Part shown: in pieces, positions 9,493-19,104 of the stretch | How the letters are laid out: each line of letters opens with the position of its first letter | Position numbering within the stretch: the stretch's first letter is position 1 | Assembly (NCBI RefSeq): GCF_003286085.1 | Contig: NW_020825313.1 | Coordinates: 5,022,001 to 5,086,000, forward strand | Origin: Drosophila persimilis | Taxonomy: Eukaryota > Arthropoda > Insecta > Diptera > Drosophilidae | DNA: 64,000 bases | Direction of reading: 5' to 3' | Notes under the pieces: generated by a model | Databases searched by the model: none | What the model was told of the DNA's origin: nothing | What the model saw: the letters and a program-made list of their open reading frames with translations, nothing else | Position numbers and translations under genes: made by a program

Positions 9493-9907
9493 ATTGTCTT
9501 CTTTGTATGTTATTGTGTTATACAATTTCATTTTTTTCGCATCCCAAACTGTTGAATCGTTCATTGTCGGATAATTCAACGACGGCGTGTTCAGGATTTT
9601 TTAATCCCAAACTATTCAAAATTTAATAATTCAACAACGGCGTGCTCAGGATGATTCAATCTCAAACTATTTATTTCTTTATTGACGGATAATTCTTCGT
9701 CGGCGTGCGCAAGACTTTTTGATCCCAAACTGTATAAACTTCCTTCCACCTTTACTGAATCACTTCTCATTTCGTTCTCTTCTTCAATATATATGTTTAC
9801 TACAAATTCCTTCAATGGAAGGATGGTTTTTCCTTCTATAAAGGTTAATTTTTTTAAAGAAAGAACCTCATCATATATGTTCAGTTGCAGAAATATGCGT
9901 TATTCAT
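9493..9907 (-). pseudogene. Errantivirus protease-RT linker with coding repeats
   Basis: A 67-codon open frame (9612-9815) and its degenerate continuation lie between protease and RT. It contains a segment rich in Glu/Ile/Val, then repeated peptide blocks of the form NSL.L..PEHAVVEL. I do not recognise a domain; it corresponds to the end of the protease and the connector before RT. Confidence 0.55.
9538..9735 (-). repeat. About 60-bp tandem repeat in a coding linker, 3-4 units
   Basis: Units recur near 9540, 9603, 9661 and 9721. Each has ATCCCAAACT or a variant, then a spacer and CGACGGCGTG or CAACGGCGTG. The unit is close to 20 codons, so the encoded peptide repeats as well. Confidence 0.7.
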
Positions 9908-10365
9908 AGTTTATAATACCCGTCGGCATAACAAAGTGACACCGTGACACAGTTTTTTATTTAACATGTAATATTCTACCACAGGACAACACACTAGCCA
10001 CTGCAGTGAGTTCTGCTGACAGTGCACTCTCTCCGCAGAGGGCGAAGACAGCGGTGCAATTGCTGACCATCAAAATGTCGCAATTGCCCACCAGACACTA
10101 AAATTATCCATAATACACAAAACATATATTTTACAGACTCAGCACTTTTGTACCTTTTGTTACCTATAAATAAGAATCATTTTTATCAATAAAATCAGTA
10201 TCAGAAACAGTACCATAACTGCCTGTCACTCATCTTCCATCGCAATCATCAGAGGCTGTCGCCGTGTCTTCAGACCCTCCCTTGCGCACCGTAGGATACC
10301 CACTCCGCAGTCCAACTGGTTCAAGTTCTAGTTGCGACGACCAAATTGTAGACGGTTTATCTTCA
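9908..10365 (-). mobile_element. Unresolved insertion between two parts of the protease, LTR-like
   Basis: The protease coding signal stops near 10366 and resumes near 9907. The roughly 460 bp between is non-coding apart from a short open tail. It carries AATAAA-like words on the minus strand near 9960-9970 and 10200, as a solo LTR would. I could not find convincing termini or a target duplication. The part from 10036 on is present again at 28047-28376, where it is cut off by a rearrangement junction. Confidence 0.4.
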
Positions 10366-10745
10366 TTATCTTTATAACTTAAAGTCCCCTTTCCTGTATC
10401 AATAGCAGCGCAGATTTTCTTTAAAAGGTTAAGTCCATCTATTTCGTAAAACACTTGTTTTGTATTAAAAATAGTTATATTATGGAAATATTTAATTATC
10501 GAAAACTCATTTACTGTAGCAACTTTCTTATAAATTGATAATTCTTTTTTATTTTCATAAATTCCCTTTTTTATATAACCGGAAGTTTCCCCCGTATCTA
10601 CCAAAACTTTTAATTCTTTGTTTAGTTTTTTATCTATTCTTTTTAAGTGGGGCAGACCTACTGCGGGGGCTGATCTAAAAAATGGGCATCTTCAATGTTA
10701 TTTATCCGCATGGCTTTATTAGCCGGTTGTTCCGACGTTTAAATT
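10366..10745 (-). pseudogene. Errantivirus gag end and aspartyl protease start
   Basis: On the minus strand a gag-end-like segment (about 10740-10660) leads, with a frameshift near 10650, to the protease active site DTG at about 10590-10600 and an Ile/Lys-rich body, down to about 10366. The sequence then leaves the family pattern where the unresolved insertion begins. Upstream (above 10745) the errantivirus ends abruptly at an A-rich tail of another element, so most of gag is missing. Confidence 0.65.
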
Positions 10746-10749
10746 GGCT

Positions 10750-10796
10750 TTCGTTTTTTTTTTTAATTTATTTATTTATTTATTAAATTGTAAGGA
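10750..10796 (-). repeat. A-rich tail with (TTTA)n
   Basis: A T-run followed by TTTATTTATT repeats; on the minus strand it reads as an A-rich 3' tail. It may mark the 3' end of a minus-strand non-LTR element whose body is the GC-rich block to its right. The same tail is at 28760-28800. Confidence 0.55.
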
Positions 10797-11871
10797 AGTT
10801 CTCTTAAGGGGAGAGCCGTTCGCAGCGAAAGCGCACCCGTGGCGTGGATCGAGGCGTGGGTGAACCCGTGCTTGGGGAGCTGCAGAGACGTGCGTTGGGG
10901 GTCATGCGTGGCGGGAGGAGGGGGTTTGGGTCAGGGGTCGGAAGGGTAGTGGAGAGGGGAGCCCAGCTTAGCAGATGCCGCATGATCCACGACTCACATC
11001 TGCGTCGCCGGGTCCCCAGGGCGAGGGTGTAGGAGAGGGAACCCAGCTTTGCGGATGCCGCGTGAATCCACGACTCACATCCAGCATCGCCGGGTCCCCA
11101 GGGGAGAATGGTATGGGAAAGGCAAGCCCAGCTTGGTGGATGCCGCATGATCCGAAAGTTCTGAAACCGGTAGGTTGAGGTGGGTGTCTTTATTGTGGGG
11201 GAATAAACGACAAAAATTTACAAACATTTTGGGAAACTTCTGGTTCTGTGCGTACTCCGTGCCTACTGCACCGATCTATCCCCCCCAGAGCTCACATACG
11301 TGAGGTGGCTCACCCTTGCTTTCCCTTCCTTGGGTCCGGCGGCCGGTCCTCGTCACGGTGGTCACGACTTATATATTTTTGTCTTTTTTTTCGCGGGGTC
11401 GGGGCACTGTTTATTTTTCCCAACCGTTCTGGTTCAGCACTTGGAGATCACTCCCGAGCCTGGCCCGCGCTGGACCGTGCCAGGCCTCTGATTTACTTTT
11501 TGCAGCTTTTCTGCCGCTTCGTGGCTGCGCTTTCGGCTGTCGGCCTCGGCTCGGGGTTTTTCATGGTTCGCCGTCGGCTCTCTCCCTCGGCTGCGTGGGC
11601 GATCGGCGGCTTCTCTGCCGCTTCGCTCTCTTGCATGCTGTTCCTTTGCGTTTAGCCGTTCTCTCTCTTGCTTTGGCTGCGTGGGCGTAAGAGCGATCTC
11701 TTCGTTTCCTTCTCTTCCATGTCGGCTCTCTTTGCTGCGTGGCCGTAGTAGGCATCTCTCTTTCGTGTTGTCTCTTCGCTGCTAATAAGTAAAAGCCCTC
11801 ACTATTTTAGGGGTTTTCTTAGCCTATTTCTTATTTTAATTGGGGAAACTAAGGATTCATGGTTGTCTTTG
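10797..11871. other. GC-rich repeat block, unidentified
   Basis: About 1.1 kb of G/C-rich sequence between the A-rich tail and the CR1-like LINE 3' end. It contains the 82-bp tandem repeat, an AATAAA near 11200, and a pyrimidine-rich stretch (11290-11760) with recurrent GCTTTC/GCTTCG words. Open frames in it overlap in several phases and look compositional. I recognise no protein; it could be the 3' part of an unknown retroelement. It occurs again at 28870-30036. Confidence 0.5.
10975..11150. repeat. 82-bp tandem repeat, about 2.2 units (copy A)
   Basis: Units begin GATGCCGC and contain CACGACTCACATC and CGCCGGGTCCCCAGG. Two units and part of a third are present here; copy C (29058-29315) has one more. 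Confidence 0.85.
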
Positions 11872-11900
11872 CTATAATAGTAATAGTAGTAGTAATAAAA

Positions 11901-12038
11901 TGAGCTAATAAGCCCCCCGGGGCTGTCCCTTCAGGGGATGGTGTTGTGGTCAGGTTTTGTGGAGGCTTGTGCCTTCACAAAATTAACAAATTATCTGTTA
12001 ATAATGGTACTTATTTACTAAAGGCGGAAAAAGATAAG
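11901..12038 (-). other. 3' untranslated region of the CR1-like LINE
   Basis: Non-coding sequence between the ORF2 stop (12039) and the TTACTACTA tail. It includes a GCCCCCCGGGGC palindrome near 11911. Confidence 0.5.
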
Positions 12039-13892
12039 TTAAAAGTTAGCTAAATTTAAATGATTATAAATATTGCATGCAATTAGTTTAAGAAACAGTT
12101 CAGGGGATAGGGTTTGACAGAGGGAGTTATAATTATGGCATAAAACCCTAAAAGGTTCATGATCAGCATAATTAAACCTACATATGGGTAGATGGATAGG
12201 CCTAAAAGTACGGATAGGTCTAGATGGAACGGCCAAGTCAATCTGACTCAAGAGAGTTTGGGAGTCAACAGTCCCAAGAAGGAGCTTTTGCACGAACATT
12301 ACGCCATTGCATATTCTGCGATGGTGCAACGACGGCAGGTCAATAAGATTTAGCCTAGACCGGTAGGGTGGCAAGATTCTACCTGAGTCCCAGTTAAAGT
12401 TCCGATGGGCAAAAATTAAAAATTGCTTTTGCACGGATTCAATAACAGCCTGCTGCTCTTTATACTGCGGGCTCCACACACAAGAACAATACTCCAATAT
12501 AGGACGTACCAACGAGATGTACAGTTGTTTCGTAACGTACGGGTCGTCAAACTCCCTGGACCAACGCTTGATGAACGCTAAAACACCCTTAGCTTTATTT
12601 ACAGTTACAAAAAGGACTCCGAGGTCATTTGAACTCGAAATTCGCTCAAGGACATGATTTCCTAGAACATATGGGACAAAATGAGGAGCGCGACGGTAAA
12701 ATGTCATAAGTTTGCATTTGGAAAGGTTCAGAAAAAGAAGATTAGTTGAACACCACAATAGTAGTTCACTTAGATCAAGTTGAAGGCGTGTGTGCAAATA
12801 CCAATCAGAGTAAGAAAGACAGATTTTGACATCATCAGCATACATTAGTGTAGTAGAGTATGTTATAACTTTAGGAAGGTCATTCACAAATAAAATAATC
12901 AGAAGCGGGCCCAGATGACTTCTCTGTGGCACACCTGAAGTAACATTAACAGTATTTGACAACACGTTAGAAAACAAAACACGTTGAGTACGGTTAGAGA
13001 GATAGGACAAAATCCTTGCTGAAGTCCGTAAAAACTACATCCGTCTGCAAACCAATTTGAAAACCACGGTGGATTAGGTTAGAAAACTCAAGAAGGTTAG
13101 TCGATGTTGAACGATGTCTGAAAAAACCGTGTTGCGACGGAGATATCAAGCTGCAACAAAGATGTTGCAGTTGCCGGGTGACCAGGAACTCAAGAAGCTT
13201 CGCGATGGCGGAAAGCTTTGCGATACCACGATAGTTTTCAATGTTTAATCTTGAACCTTTTTTGTGAAGCGGAATGATGTAGGACTCATTCCAAATTACT
13301 GGGAGACAAGACTGTTCCAAGGAGAGGTTGAAGAGAAAGGTTAAGGGTTTGCAGAGGGACTCGGCAAAATGTTTTAAGATGCAACTTAACCTTATCTGGA
13401 CCCGCAGAAAACGATATGTCCATAGATGACAAACCTTCCAGAACAACACTTTCCTCGAAAAAGGGCAGAAAAATGCTGTTAGCTTGAGGTAGCTGGTACG
13501 GATACGGAGTGGATGCGTTGTAAATATGAGACGAGTACGTTGTTTGGAAAAAGTTAGCGAATAAATTTTGCAATACCAACAGCAGAAGCTTCTGTTTTGT
13601 TCTGGTAATGAAGGGACGGAGGAAAAACGTTTGACTTGCGCTTAGAGTTAAAGAACGAATAGAATTTTTTAGGATCACTACGAAAGTTACTACTACATTG
13701 TGAAAGGTAATGATTATAACACTGACTATTGACGGCAAGAAACAGAGAGCGAGCGGAGGCGTATAGAGCTAAGGCCAACGTGAAGCCCGACTTCTGGTAC
13801 TTTTTATAGAGCCGGGATTTATTATTTTTTAAGTATGACAAATACTTGGAGAACCAGGGAGGCTTGGACGATACAGGTACAGTGATATCTGG
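12039..13892 (-). pseudogene. CR1-like LINE ORF2, reverse transcriptase part (copy A)
   Basis: Four overlapping frames (13554-13841, 13286-13738, 12994-13449, 12039-13010) together give the LINE RT in order: a PPWFSKYLSYLKN linker, a region with FRHRSTSTNL, then SGVPQRSHLGPLL, the catalytic box YADD in LMYADDVKI, and the thumb with LVRPILEYCSCVWSP. Each frame change is a frameshift, so the gene is dead. The last frame (323 codons) covers the core and the C-terminal part and ends in a stop at 12039. RT copies the element RNA at a nicked target. No RNase H or zinc knuckle follows. Confidence 0.85.
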
Positions 13893-13901
13893 AACAAACG
13901 T

Positions 13902-13921
13902 TTTAGGTTAGGTTAGGTTAA
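13902..13921 (-). repeat. LOA 3' tail of TTAGG-type repeats
   Basis: About three TTAGG units read on the plus strand (CCTAA on the element strand) end the element right next to the target duplication. The same tail ends copies B and C. Confidence 0.85.
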
Positions 13922-14021
13922 CCCGGACGGCCCTCAGCGGGGCCACGCATAGGCCAATATGGCCCTTAGTTATCCGGATGGGGGGGGGTGTATGAACCGT
14001 CGCGGGAGTGTTAATGTGGTT

Positions 14022-16970
14022 TTAAAAGTCCCCGAGAATCGAGGTGTTTTTAGCATAGGCCAGCAGTTCCTTTGGCGTCCTTTTGGAGGCATCTTCCAGT
14101 GATGCCAACACTGGGGCGCCCAGGTATCTCCTCCTTGCCCTTGAGAGAGCCGGACAGTTGCAGATGAGATGTTTCAGGGTTTCGATAGCCCCAGGTTCCT
14201 CACATTTCCTACAACTGTCTCTGTTGGTGATGCCTAGCTTTGCTGCATGTGCAGCAGCCAGACAGTGACCTGTAAGTATTCCCACTAGCAATCTACAGTC
14301 CTTTCGTGGTAGGTGCAGTAGGTAGTGGCTAAATTTCTCGTTGCGCTCCTTGCACATTATCTTCGAGGTTCTGCAGGTGGTGGTACTCCTCCACCTGCTA
14401 TCAGTCTGTGCTCTAGCCTGCTTCTCTAGATCGCCTTGCAGCGTTCTGAGGGAGACAGGCACGTTCTCGGTTCTCCTATTCCCCAACCCGACGCCATCCT
14501 TAGCTAGTACGTCCGCCGCTTCGTTTCCTTCGATGCCCTGGTGGCTGGGAACCCAATAGATCCGCACTGTCTTTGTCGTGCTTAGGATATCTAATGCCTT
14601 CCTGCTCGCCAAGACACATCTTATCGCCGCTTGGCTGTCGACGAATAGGTTGACCGCATCGTGTGCTTGTTCTGTGAGGAGAGCGACCTCCGCTGCTTTC
14701 CCGATGGCAAAAACTTCTGCCTGGAATATGCTGCATTGGTCCGGTAGTTTATACGACAGCCTTATCTCAGGGTCTGTACAGTAAAGGCCCGCTCCTACTC
14801 CTCCGTCCATCTTGGAGCCGTCTGTGTATATATTGAGGTGCTCAGTTTGGTCCCGTCCAATTTTCCAGTCTTCAGGTCCCAAAGATGTGGTTGTTTTGAC
14901 GTCAAGGCAAGTTTGGGGGGTCATGTAATCAGTTGATCTGGTCATTTCCCTGCCGATTGAACTATGCCCGTATCCTTGTGGCGATAGATTTCCTGATGCT
15001 ATGAGGCGTTGTGCTGCCTTTCCCGCAATCAGGCGAGCGTGAATGTCCAGGGGGTCGATTCCGAGTACAGTTTCGAGTGCTTTTGTTGGGGTTGACCTCA
15101 GCGCCCCTGTAATACAGAGCAGAGCTTGTCGCTGAGTCTTTTTCATAAGCTTCTGGTATGTCTTCCAGTGCATTAGAGCAGGTGACAGGCCCCATGTGCT
15201 GCTGAGCATCTTCTTGGATGCATAAAGCGCAATGGTAGCCTTCTTCACCCTTTCCACTACATTGGGCCTCCATGTCAGCTTGCTGTCCAGTACTGTGCCT
15301 AGGTATTTCACCTGTGATTGTGGAGTCAGCCTAGTTTGGTCAATTTTCGGGGGGGTCCATATCGGTACCTTGTACCTCTTGGTAAAGAGGATGAGGTCCG
15401 TCTTGTCCGCGTTGATACTGAGTCCTACCTCTTCCGCCCACTCACGTATCTCCCTGAGTGTACGTTCCATTAAGGAGCTGAGGGTCGATGGACATACACC
15501 CGTAATAAGTATGCTTATGTCGTCTGCATAAGCTGTTATCTTTGGGGCCTTCCTTTCAAATCTCTTGATGAGGTCGTCGACCACCAGATTCCACAGTAGT
15601 GGCGACAGGACTCCACCCTGAGGTGTGCCTCTGTGTGCCCCCTTTACCATGGAAGCAGTGCCCCACTCCGATTGCACCCGTCTACAACTTAGGAGGTTTT
15701 TGATCCAGACGTTGATTGCAGGGTGTATGTTATTCGCTTCTAGGCGACTTGTTATTGCGGTTGTGGCCACGTTGTTGAATGCTCCTGAGATGTCCACAAA
15801 TGCTCCCAAAGCATACTTTTTGTTGTGAAGGGCGCTCTCGATGGTGGCTACTAGCGAGTGTAGTGCCGTCTCCACTGATTTCCCTTTAGTGTAGGCGTGT
15901 TGGTTTGTTGACATCAGTCCCTCTACCTCATTCCTGATGTGCAAATCTAACAGCTTTTCTAGTGTTTTTAGTATAAAGGAGGTAAGGCTTATCGGTCTGT
16001 AATCCTTGGGACTCACGTGGCTGCACTTTCCTGCCTTAGGGAGGAAGACAACTCTCGAGGTTCTCCATTGGATGGGGATATAGCCCGTACTTAGGCATGC
16101 TGAGTATATTGCGAGGAGCCATGGGGTAATAACCTCTTTGGTCAACTGCATCATGGCTGGGAATATCCCGTCCAGTCCTGGTGCTTTTATGCCCGCGAAG
16201 GAGTCTATGGCCCAGTGGATTCTCTTAGTGGTTAACAGACCTATTGGAGGGTGCTGTTCCTCGGTTGCTAGGTCCTGATGGTCCTTGGCGTCAGTGACCT
16301 CGGTGCATCCAGGGAAGTGCGCCTCCATTAGTGCTGTTAGGGCTTCTTTGCTGCCCTCTGTCCACTGTCCGTTGTCTAGTTTTAGTTGGCTCTGTACTGT
16401 GGGCTGCTTTGAAAGCAGCTTCCGAAGCCTAGCGGTTTCGGGCACTTTCTCGATGTTGGAGCAGAAGTTTCTCCACGAGTTCCTTTGTGCCTCACGTATT
16501 TCCTTCTTGTAGCTCCTAAGTAGGATTTTATATTCCTCATTGACAATCTCTTCGTTCGCTTGTTTGGCGATCTTGAAGAATTCCTTGAGGTTGTTCCTTT
16601 GGAGAGAGAGATCTCGGTTCCACCAGAGTGGCTTGGACCTCCTCTTCGTTTTCGAGGGTTTGCACGATGCATGGTAGGCGTTCAGTAACTCGTTGGATAG
16701 GGTCTTTAGGGACTTCTCTATATCCTCCGCGGATTTCACTGTGCCCGGATTCGCGAGCTTCGAAGTAACTGTCTTTTTAAACTTTGCCCAGTTTGTGTTC
16801 CGGGGGTTTCTATAGACTGTTGTCTTCGAAGGGTGTTTGAATTCGCACTTGAACTGAATGTACTTATGGTCTGAGAAGGATGGTCTTTCGAGGACTCTCC
16901 AGCTAGATACCGTAGTACTGTTTCCCGTTGCAAGTGTTAGGTCTAGCACGTTGGATGAGGTCGGACCCAC
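14022..16970 (-). CDS. LOA LINE ORF2: RT, RNase H and C-terminal zinc motif (copy A)
   Basis: A 982-codon open frame, the longest in the window. It starts after a frameshift rather than at a true start. Order: end of the endonuclease (VLDLTLAT; SDHKYI), linker, RT with KAPGLDGI, YRPISLTS, the first catalytic Asp in GAFVDISGAF, HRGTPQGGVLSPLLWN, and YADD in TAYADDISI. RNase H follows with YTDGSK, QAEVFAI, FVDSQAA and a final Asp in GNEAADVLAK. The C-terminus has a CRKC...HLICNC motif. All expected RT and RNase H catalytic acids are visible. The protein would nick the target, copy the RNA there and remove the RNA strand. Copies B and C have extra frameshifts. Confidence 0.9.
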   Translation of the reverse strand: MGPTSSNVLDLTLATGNSTTVSSWRVLERPSFSDHKYIQFKCEFKHPSKTTVYRNPRNTNWAKFKKTVTSKLANPGTVKSAEDIEKSLKTLSNELLNAYHASCKPSKTKRRSKPLWWNRDLSLQRNNLKEFFKIAKQANEEIVNEEYKILLRSYKKEIREAQRNSWRNFCSNIEKVPETARLRKLLSKQPTVQSQLKLDNGQWTEGSKEALTALMEAHFPGCTEVTDAKDHQDLATEEQHPPIGLLTTKRIHWAIDSFAGIKAPGLDGIFPAMMQLTKEVITPWLLAIYSACLSTGYIPIQWRTSRVVFLPKAGKCSHVSPKDYRPISLTSFILKTLEKLLDLHIRNEVEGLMSTNQHAYTKGKSVETALHSLVATIESALHNKKYALGAFVDISGAFNNVATTAITSRLEANNIHPAINVWIKNLLSCRRVQSEWGTASMVKGAHRGTPQGGVLSPLLWNLVVDDLIKRFERKAPKITAYADDISILITGVCPSTLSSLMERTLREIREWAEEVGLSINADKTDLILFTKRYKVPIWTPPKIDQTRLTPQSQVKYLGTVLDSKLTWRPNVVERVKKATIALYASKKMLSSTWGLSPALMHWKTYQKLMKKTQRQALLCITGALRSTPTKALETVLGIDPLDIHARLIAGKAAQRLIASGNLSPQGYGHSSIGREMTRSTDYMTPQTCLDVKTTTSLGPEDWKIGRDQTEHLNIYTDGSKMDGGVGAGLYCTDPEIRLSYKLPDQCSIFQAEVFAIGKAAEVALLTEQAHDAVNLFVDSQAAIRCVLASRKALDILSTTKTVRIYWVPSHQGIEGNEAADVLAKDGVGLGNRRTENVPVSLRTLQGDLEKQARAQTDSRWRSTTTCRTSKIMCKERNEKFSHYLLHLPRKDCRLLVGILTGHCLAAAHAAKLGITNRDSCRKCEEPGAIETLKHLICNCPALSRARRRYLGAPVLASLEDASKRTPKELLAYAKNTSILGDF

Positions 16971-17478
16971 GAAGGTTTGCTATATATAGATTAGTTGCTA
17001 GTATAAAGTCTAAGAGTGACTCACCTCTGTCATTGATGTCGGTGCTTTCCCACACATTGTGGTGGGCATTGGCGTCCGTTCCGATGACGAGTTGATAGTT
17101 TTTGGTGCCGGCTTCTGTCACCAGGTTCCTGAGTTCGTCGGGTGGTGCGGGTCTGTCGTGAGCCATGTAGCAGGAAGCCACCAGAAGGCGCTTTTCCTCA
17201 CTTTCCAGCATCACAACCGTCAGGTCATCCGTGCTGTAATGAGACATAAGGTAAGCATGGATTCCCTTTCGTACGAGTACGACGGTTCTGTTCCTGCTTA
17301 CCGATGTTGAGTAGAACAGGTTATGATTTGAGGACTTTAGTCCGGCCACTGAATTGCCTGTCGCAATCCAGGGCTCCTGGACTAGAGCTATGTCGGCGAG
17401 CCCTTGCTCCATGGCGATGAGGAACTCCGCCGACGCTACCTTGCTTTTATGCAAGTTGAGCTGCAGCACACTCAGCAT
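16903..17478 (-). CDS. LOA LINE ORF2 start: AP endonuclease (copy A)
   Basis: The first ATG of ORF2 is probably at 17478 (MLSVLQLNLHKSK); the frame is also open upstream. AP-endonuclease landmarks: QLNLHKSK, the catalytic Glu in ALVQEPWI, and GTDANAHHNVW. The frame runs off into unrelated residues after about 16985, where the real continuation lies one phase away in the 982-codon frame. The frameshift is present in copies A, B and C, so it predates the duplication. The endonuclease makes the first-strand nick for target-primed reverse transcription. Confidence 0.85.
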   Translation of the reverse strand: MLSVLQLNLHKSKVASAEFLIAMEQGLADIALVQEPWIATGNSVAGLKSSNHNLFYSTSVSRNRTVVLVRKGIHAYLMSHYSTDDLTVVMLESEEKRLLVASCYMAHDRPAPPDELRNLVTEAGTKNYQLVIGTDANAHHNVWESTDINDRGESLLDFILATNLYIANLRGSDLIQRARPNTCNGKQYYGI

Positions 17479-18797
17479 GGGTGGCTGGCTCACTTGCACC
17501 TGACGGGTTGACTACCAGCGTCAGGTCACCGTCTTCCTCTTCTTCGTCTTCAAGCGCAAGACCCTGGGCGGCCTCCACGATGGAATCGAGACCTAAGTCC
17601 TTTTCCACCTCGCCTGCCTGCAGGGTATGCGCGTCCTTGTCCTCAGGGTGGCGCTTTTTGAGGCGCAGGTAGACGCTACCCATGCCCCACGCCATCTTCC
17701 CGAACTTGGGGTATAGCAGATCCTCTGCTTCCTTGTTTATTTGGAGGATCACACATTGGCCCCCCTCGTTGGGTAGTGGGCTACCAATGTGTAGGATCCT
17801 CCAATCGGCCGTTGGCACGTCCGCGTTTTGCCGCTGAAGGAGCTTCAGCGCTCTGTCCCGCTGGATTGTGATGGGGAAGAGTACCTTCGCCTTAGGCTTG
17901 GACGGGGTAAGCTCCCGGTCCACAACCTCCAGCTTGGCCCCCTCCCACATCGCCTCCAGTTGGCAGACCGTACGCGTCAGCCACCTTAGGGTTGGATCAT
18001 CATTGCACTTGAGGATCTTAACCCCATTTAGCTACCCAGCACCATCGAACGTGGGCCTTGGGGCCGCGGGGTCTTCCTCCATCTGTGCAAAAAAGCTTCC
18101 ACTGTGCCGCTGACATCTTGCCGTTTTCCTCGCTGCGGTCGATGAGTGCCAAGATCAGATGTCGTTTGGTCACATCGCTGACCTTCGCTTTCGGCTTCGT
18201 TGGCTTCTTGGCCGCTTTCGGTGGAGGGGCTGCACTCTTGGGCCCGAGTTGCCGCTTGCTCGCTGGAGTGTCCTTAATGGCACTCTCAGTCGAGCGTTGC
18301 CTCTTGGTGGCCATCATCTCCTCCACCTTATTGGCATATTCGCCATTCGACGCCCTCATCTGTGCCATCTGATCGTAATGTAGCCGACCCTCCTCTACTC
18401 TCTGCTCGGCCCAGGCTAGCTTGACCTTCTCCTCCTGGGAGATGTCTGCTTTACCTTGCAGCCGGCTTTTGATGTTGAGGGCCGCTTTGTATTGCGCTTT
18501 GGCCTTCATCCCCTCCTTGGAACGCTTCGGCCCTTCCCTACGCAGGGAGCTGGTGCCTGGCTCCGGCGAGCGGAGAAGGCTCTCTTCATCCGTCCTGCTT
18601 AGAGAGAGCACGCTCTCCAGATCCGTGTCTGTATCGACTACGGCATCTGTGCGGCTCAACTTGCAGGCTACGGAGTGAGTTGTTTTTGTTGTTGTTGTTG
18701 TTGTGGCAGTAGCTTTGCAACTGACCTGGCCTGCTCCCGCCAAGTCTGAGGTGTGACCGCTGGCGACACGCGGAGAGGACTGCTCCTCCCGCTCCAA
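17447..18797 (-). pseudogene. LOA LINE ORF1 (gag-like, DUF4780-like), frameshifted (copy A)
   Basis: Two open stretches: 18018-18797 (259 codons, basic, Lys/Ala-rich, with a poly-Thr run from a CAACAA repeat) and 17447-17950 (167 codons from the ATG at 17950, ending in an acidic EDEEEEDGD tail). They belong to one protein. A six-base T run on the minus strand near 18095 looks one base too long: in the other phase the frame leads through a single TAG into the downstream stretch. The downstream part resembles the RNA-binding DUF4780 region. The upstream start is unclear, because the first frame has no early ATG and an ATG near 18844 lies in another phase. The ORF overlaps the ORF2 start by about 30 bp. 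Confidence 0.75.
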
Positions 18798-18963
18798 CCC
18801 GTGCTTGCTCCTACTTGGACTCCATAGTTGGCCCGAGGGTCCATACTGGTTAATATTTTTTCGGGGGGACCGCCCCCTAGCGTTTTAGGCCTGACCGCCA
18901 GGCACCTCTAGCCATGGCCCTGGTTCGGTTCCCTCGACTTTGAATCGGGAAGACGCCGGACCA

Positions 18964-19095
18964 TAGCCTTAGCTAGACACTGCATTACCCCGGACAGAGC
19001 AAGCGACAGTGCATTACCCTTGTCCGGGGTAATGCAGTGTCCATTGCCCAGCCGGCACCCTCGTGGAGGGTTCAGCTAGAGGATTTTCGCCAGCC
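18964..19095 (-). ncRNA. HDV-like self-cleaving ribozyme at the LOA 5' end (copy A)
   Basis: It is identical to the copy at 21826-21957, where the fold is given base by base. On this strand the first nucleotide of P1 is 19095, immediately next to the 9-bp target duplication 19096-19104. Self-cleavage would release a LINE RNA with exactly this 5' end. No search or assay was possible. Confidence 0.8.
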
Positions 19096-19104
19096 AACAA
19101 ACGT

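Larger units (their letters stand above)
1..10745 (-). mobile_element. Degenerate Ty3/gypsy errantivirus (17.6/297-like), broken by nested insertions
   Basis: Read on the minus strand, pieces of one insect errantivirus occur in the expected order: end of gag and protease (10366-10745), a pol linker (9493-9907), RT (8936-9492), RNase H (7401-8173), integrase (6509-7200 and on past 5740), env (5033-5740 and on past 545) and a 3' tail (1-545). The pieces are separated by a BEL element, a solo LTR, a MITE and an unresolved block. At three of these breaks the flanks share a short duplicated target, and the reading frame continues once the insert and one target copy are discounted. That shows one element interrupted later, not several fragments side by side. 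The element is dead: the RT catalytic core is deleted and env is full of stops. The outer LTRs are not recognised. Confidence 0.8.
13902..19095 (-). mobile_element. LOA-clade LINE (Bilbo/TRIM-like), copy A, full length 5194 bp
   Basis: It is bounded by aacaaacgt (plus strand) at 13893-13901 and 19096-19104, a 9-bp target duplication. On the minus strand in order: HDV-like ribozyme, ORF1 with a DUF4780-like part, and ORF2 with AP endonuclease, RT, RNase H and a C-terminal Cys/His motif; the 3' end is a TTAGG-like repeat. An RNase H after RT, together with this type of ORF1, is the LOA/Bilbo pattern. Shared defects (ORF1 frameshift and stop, endonuclease-RT frameshift) make it inactive. It lies inside the CR1-like LINE; discounting it restores the frame between that LINE's endonuclease and RT. 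Confidence 0.88.

Noticed and set aside
11248-11755. Overlapping frames on both strands in the GC/pyrimidine-rich block, including a very basic minus-strand frame
   Set aside because: They overlap in several phases, start at non-ATG codons and follow composition; no domain is visible.
13902-13921. TTAGG repeats as telomeric DNA
   Set aside because: Only three units, at the exact 3' end of a LINE next to its target duplication, and present in every copy.
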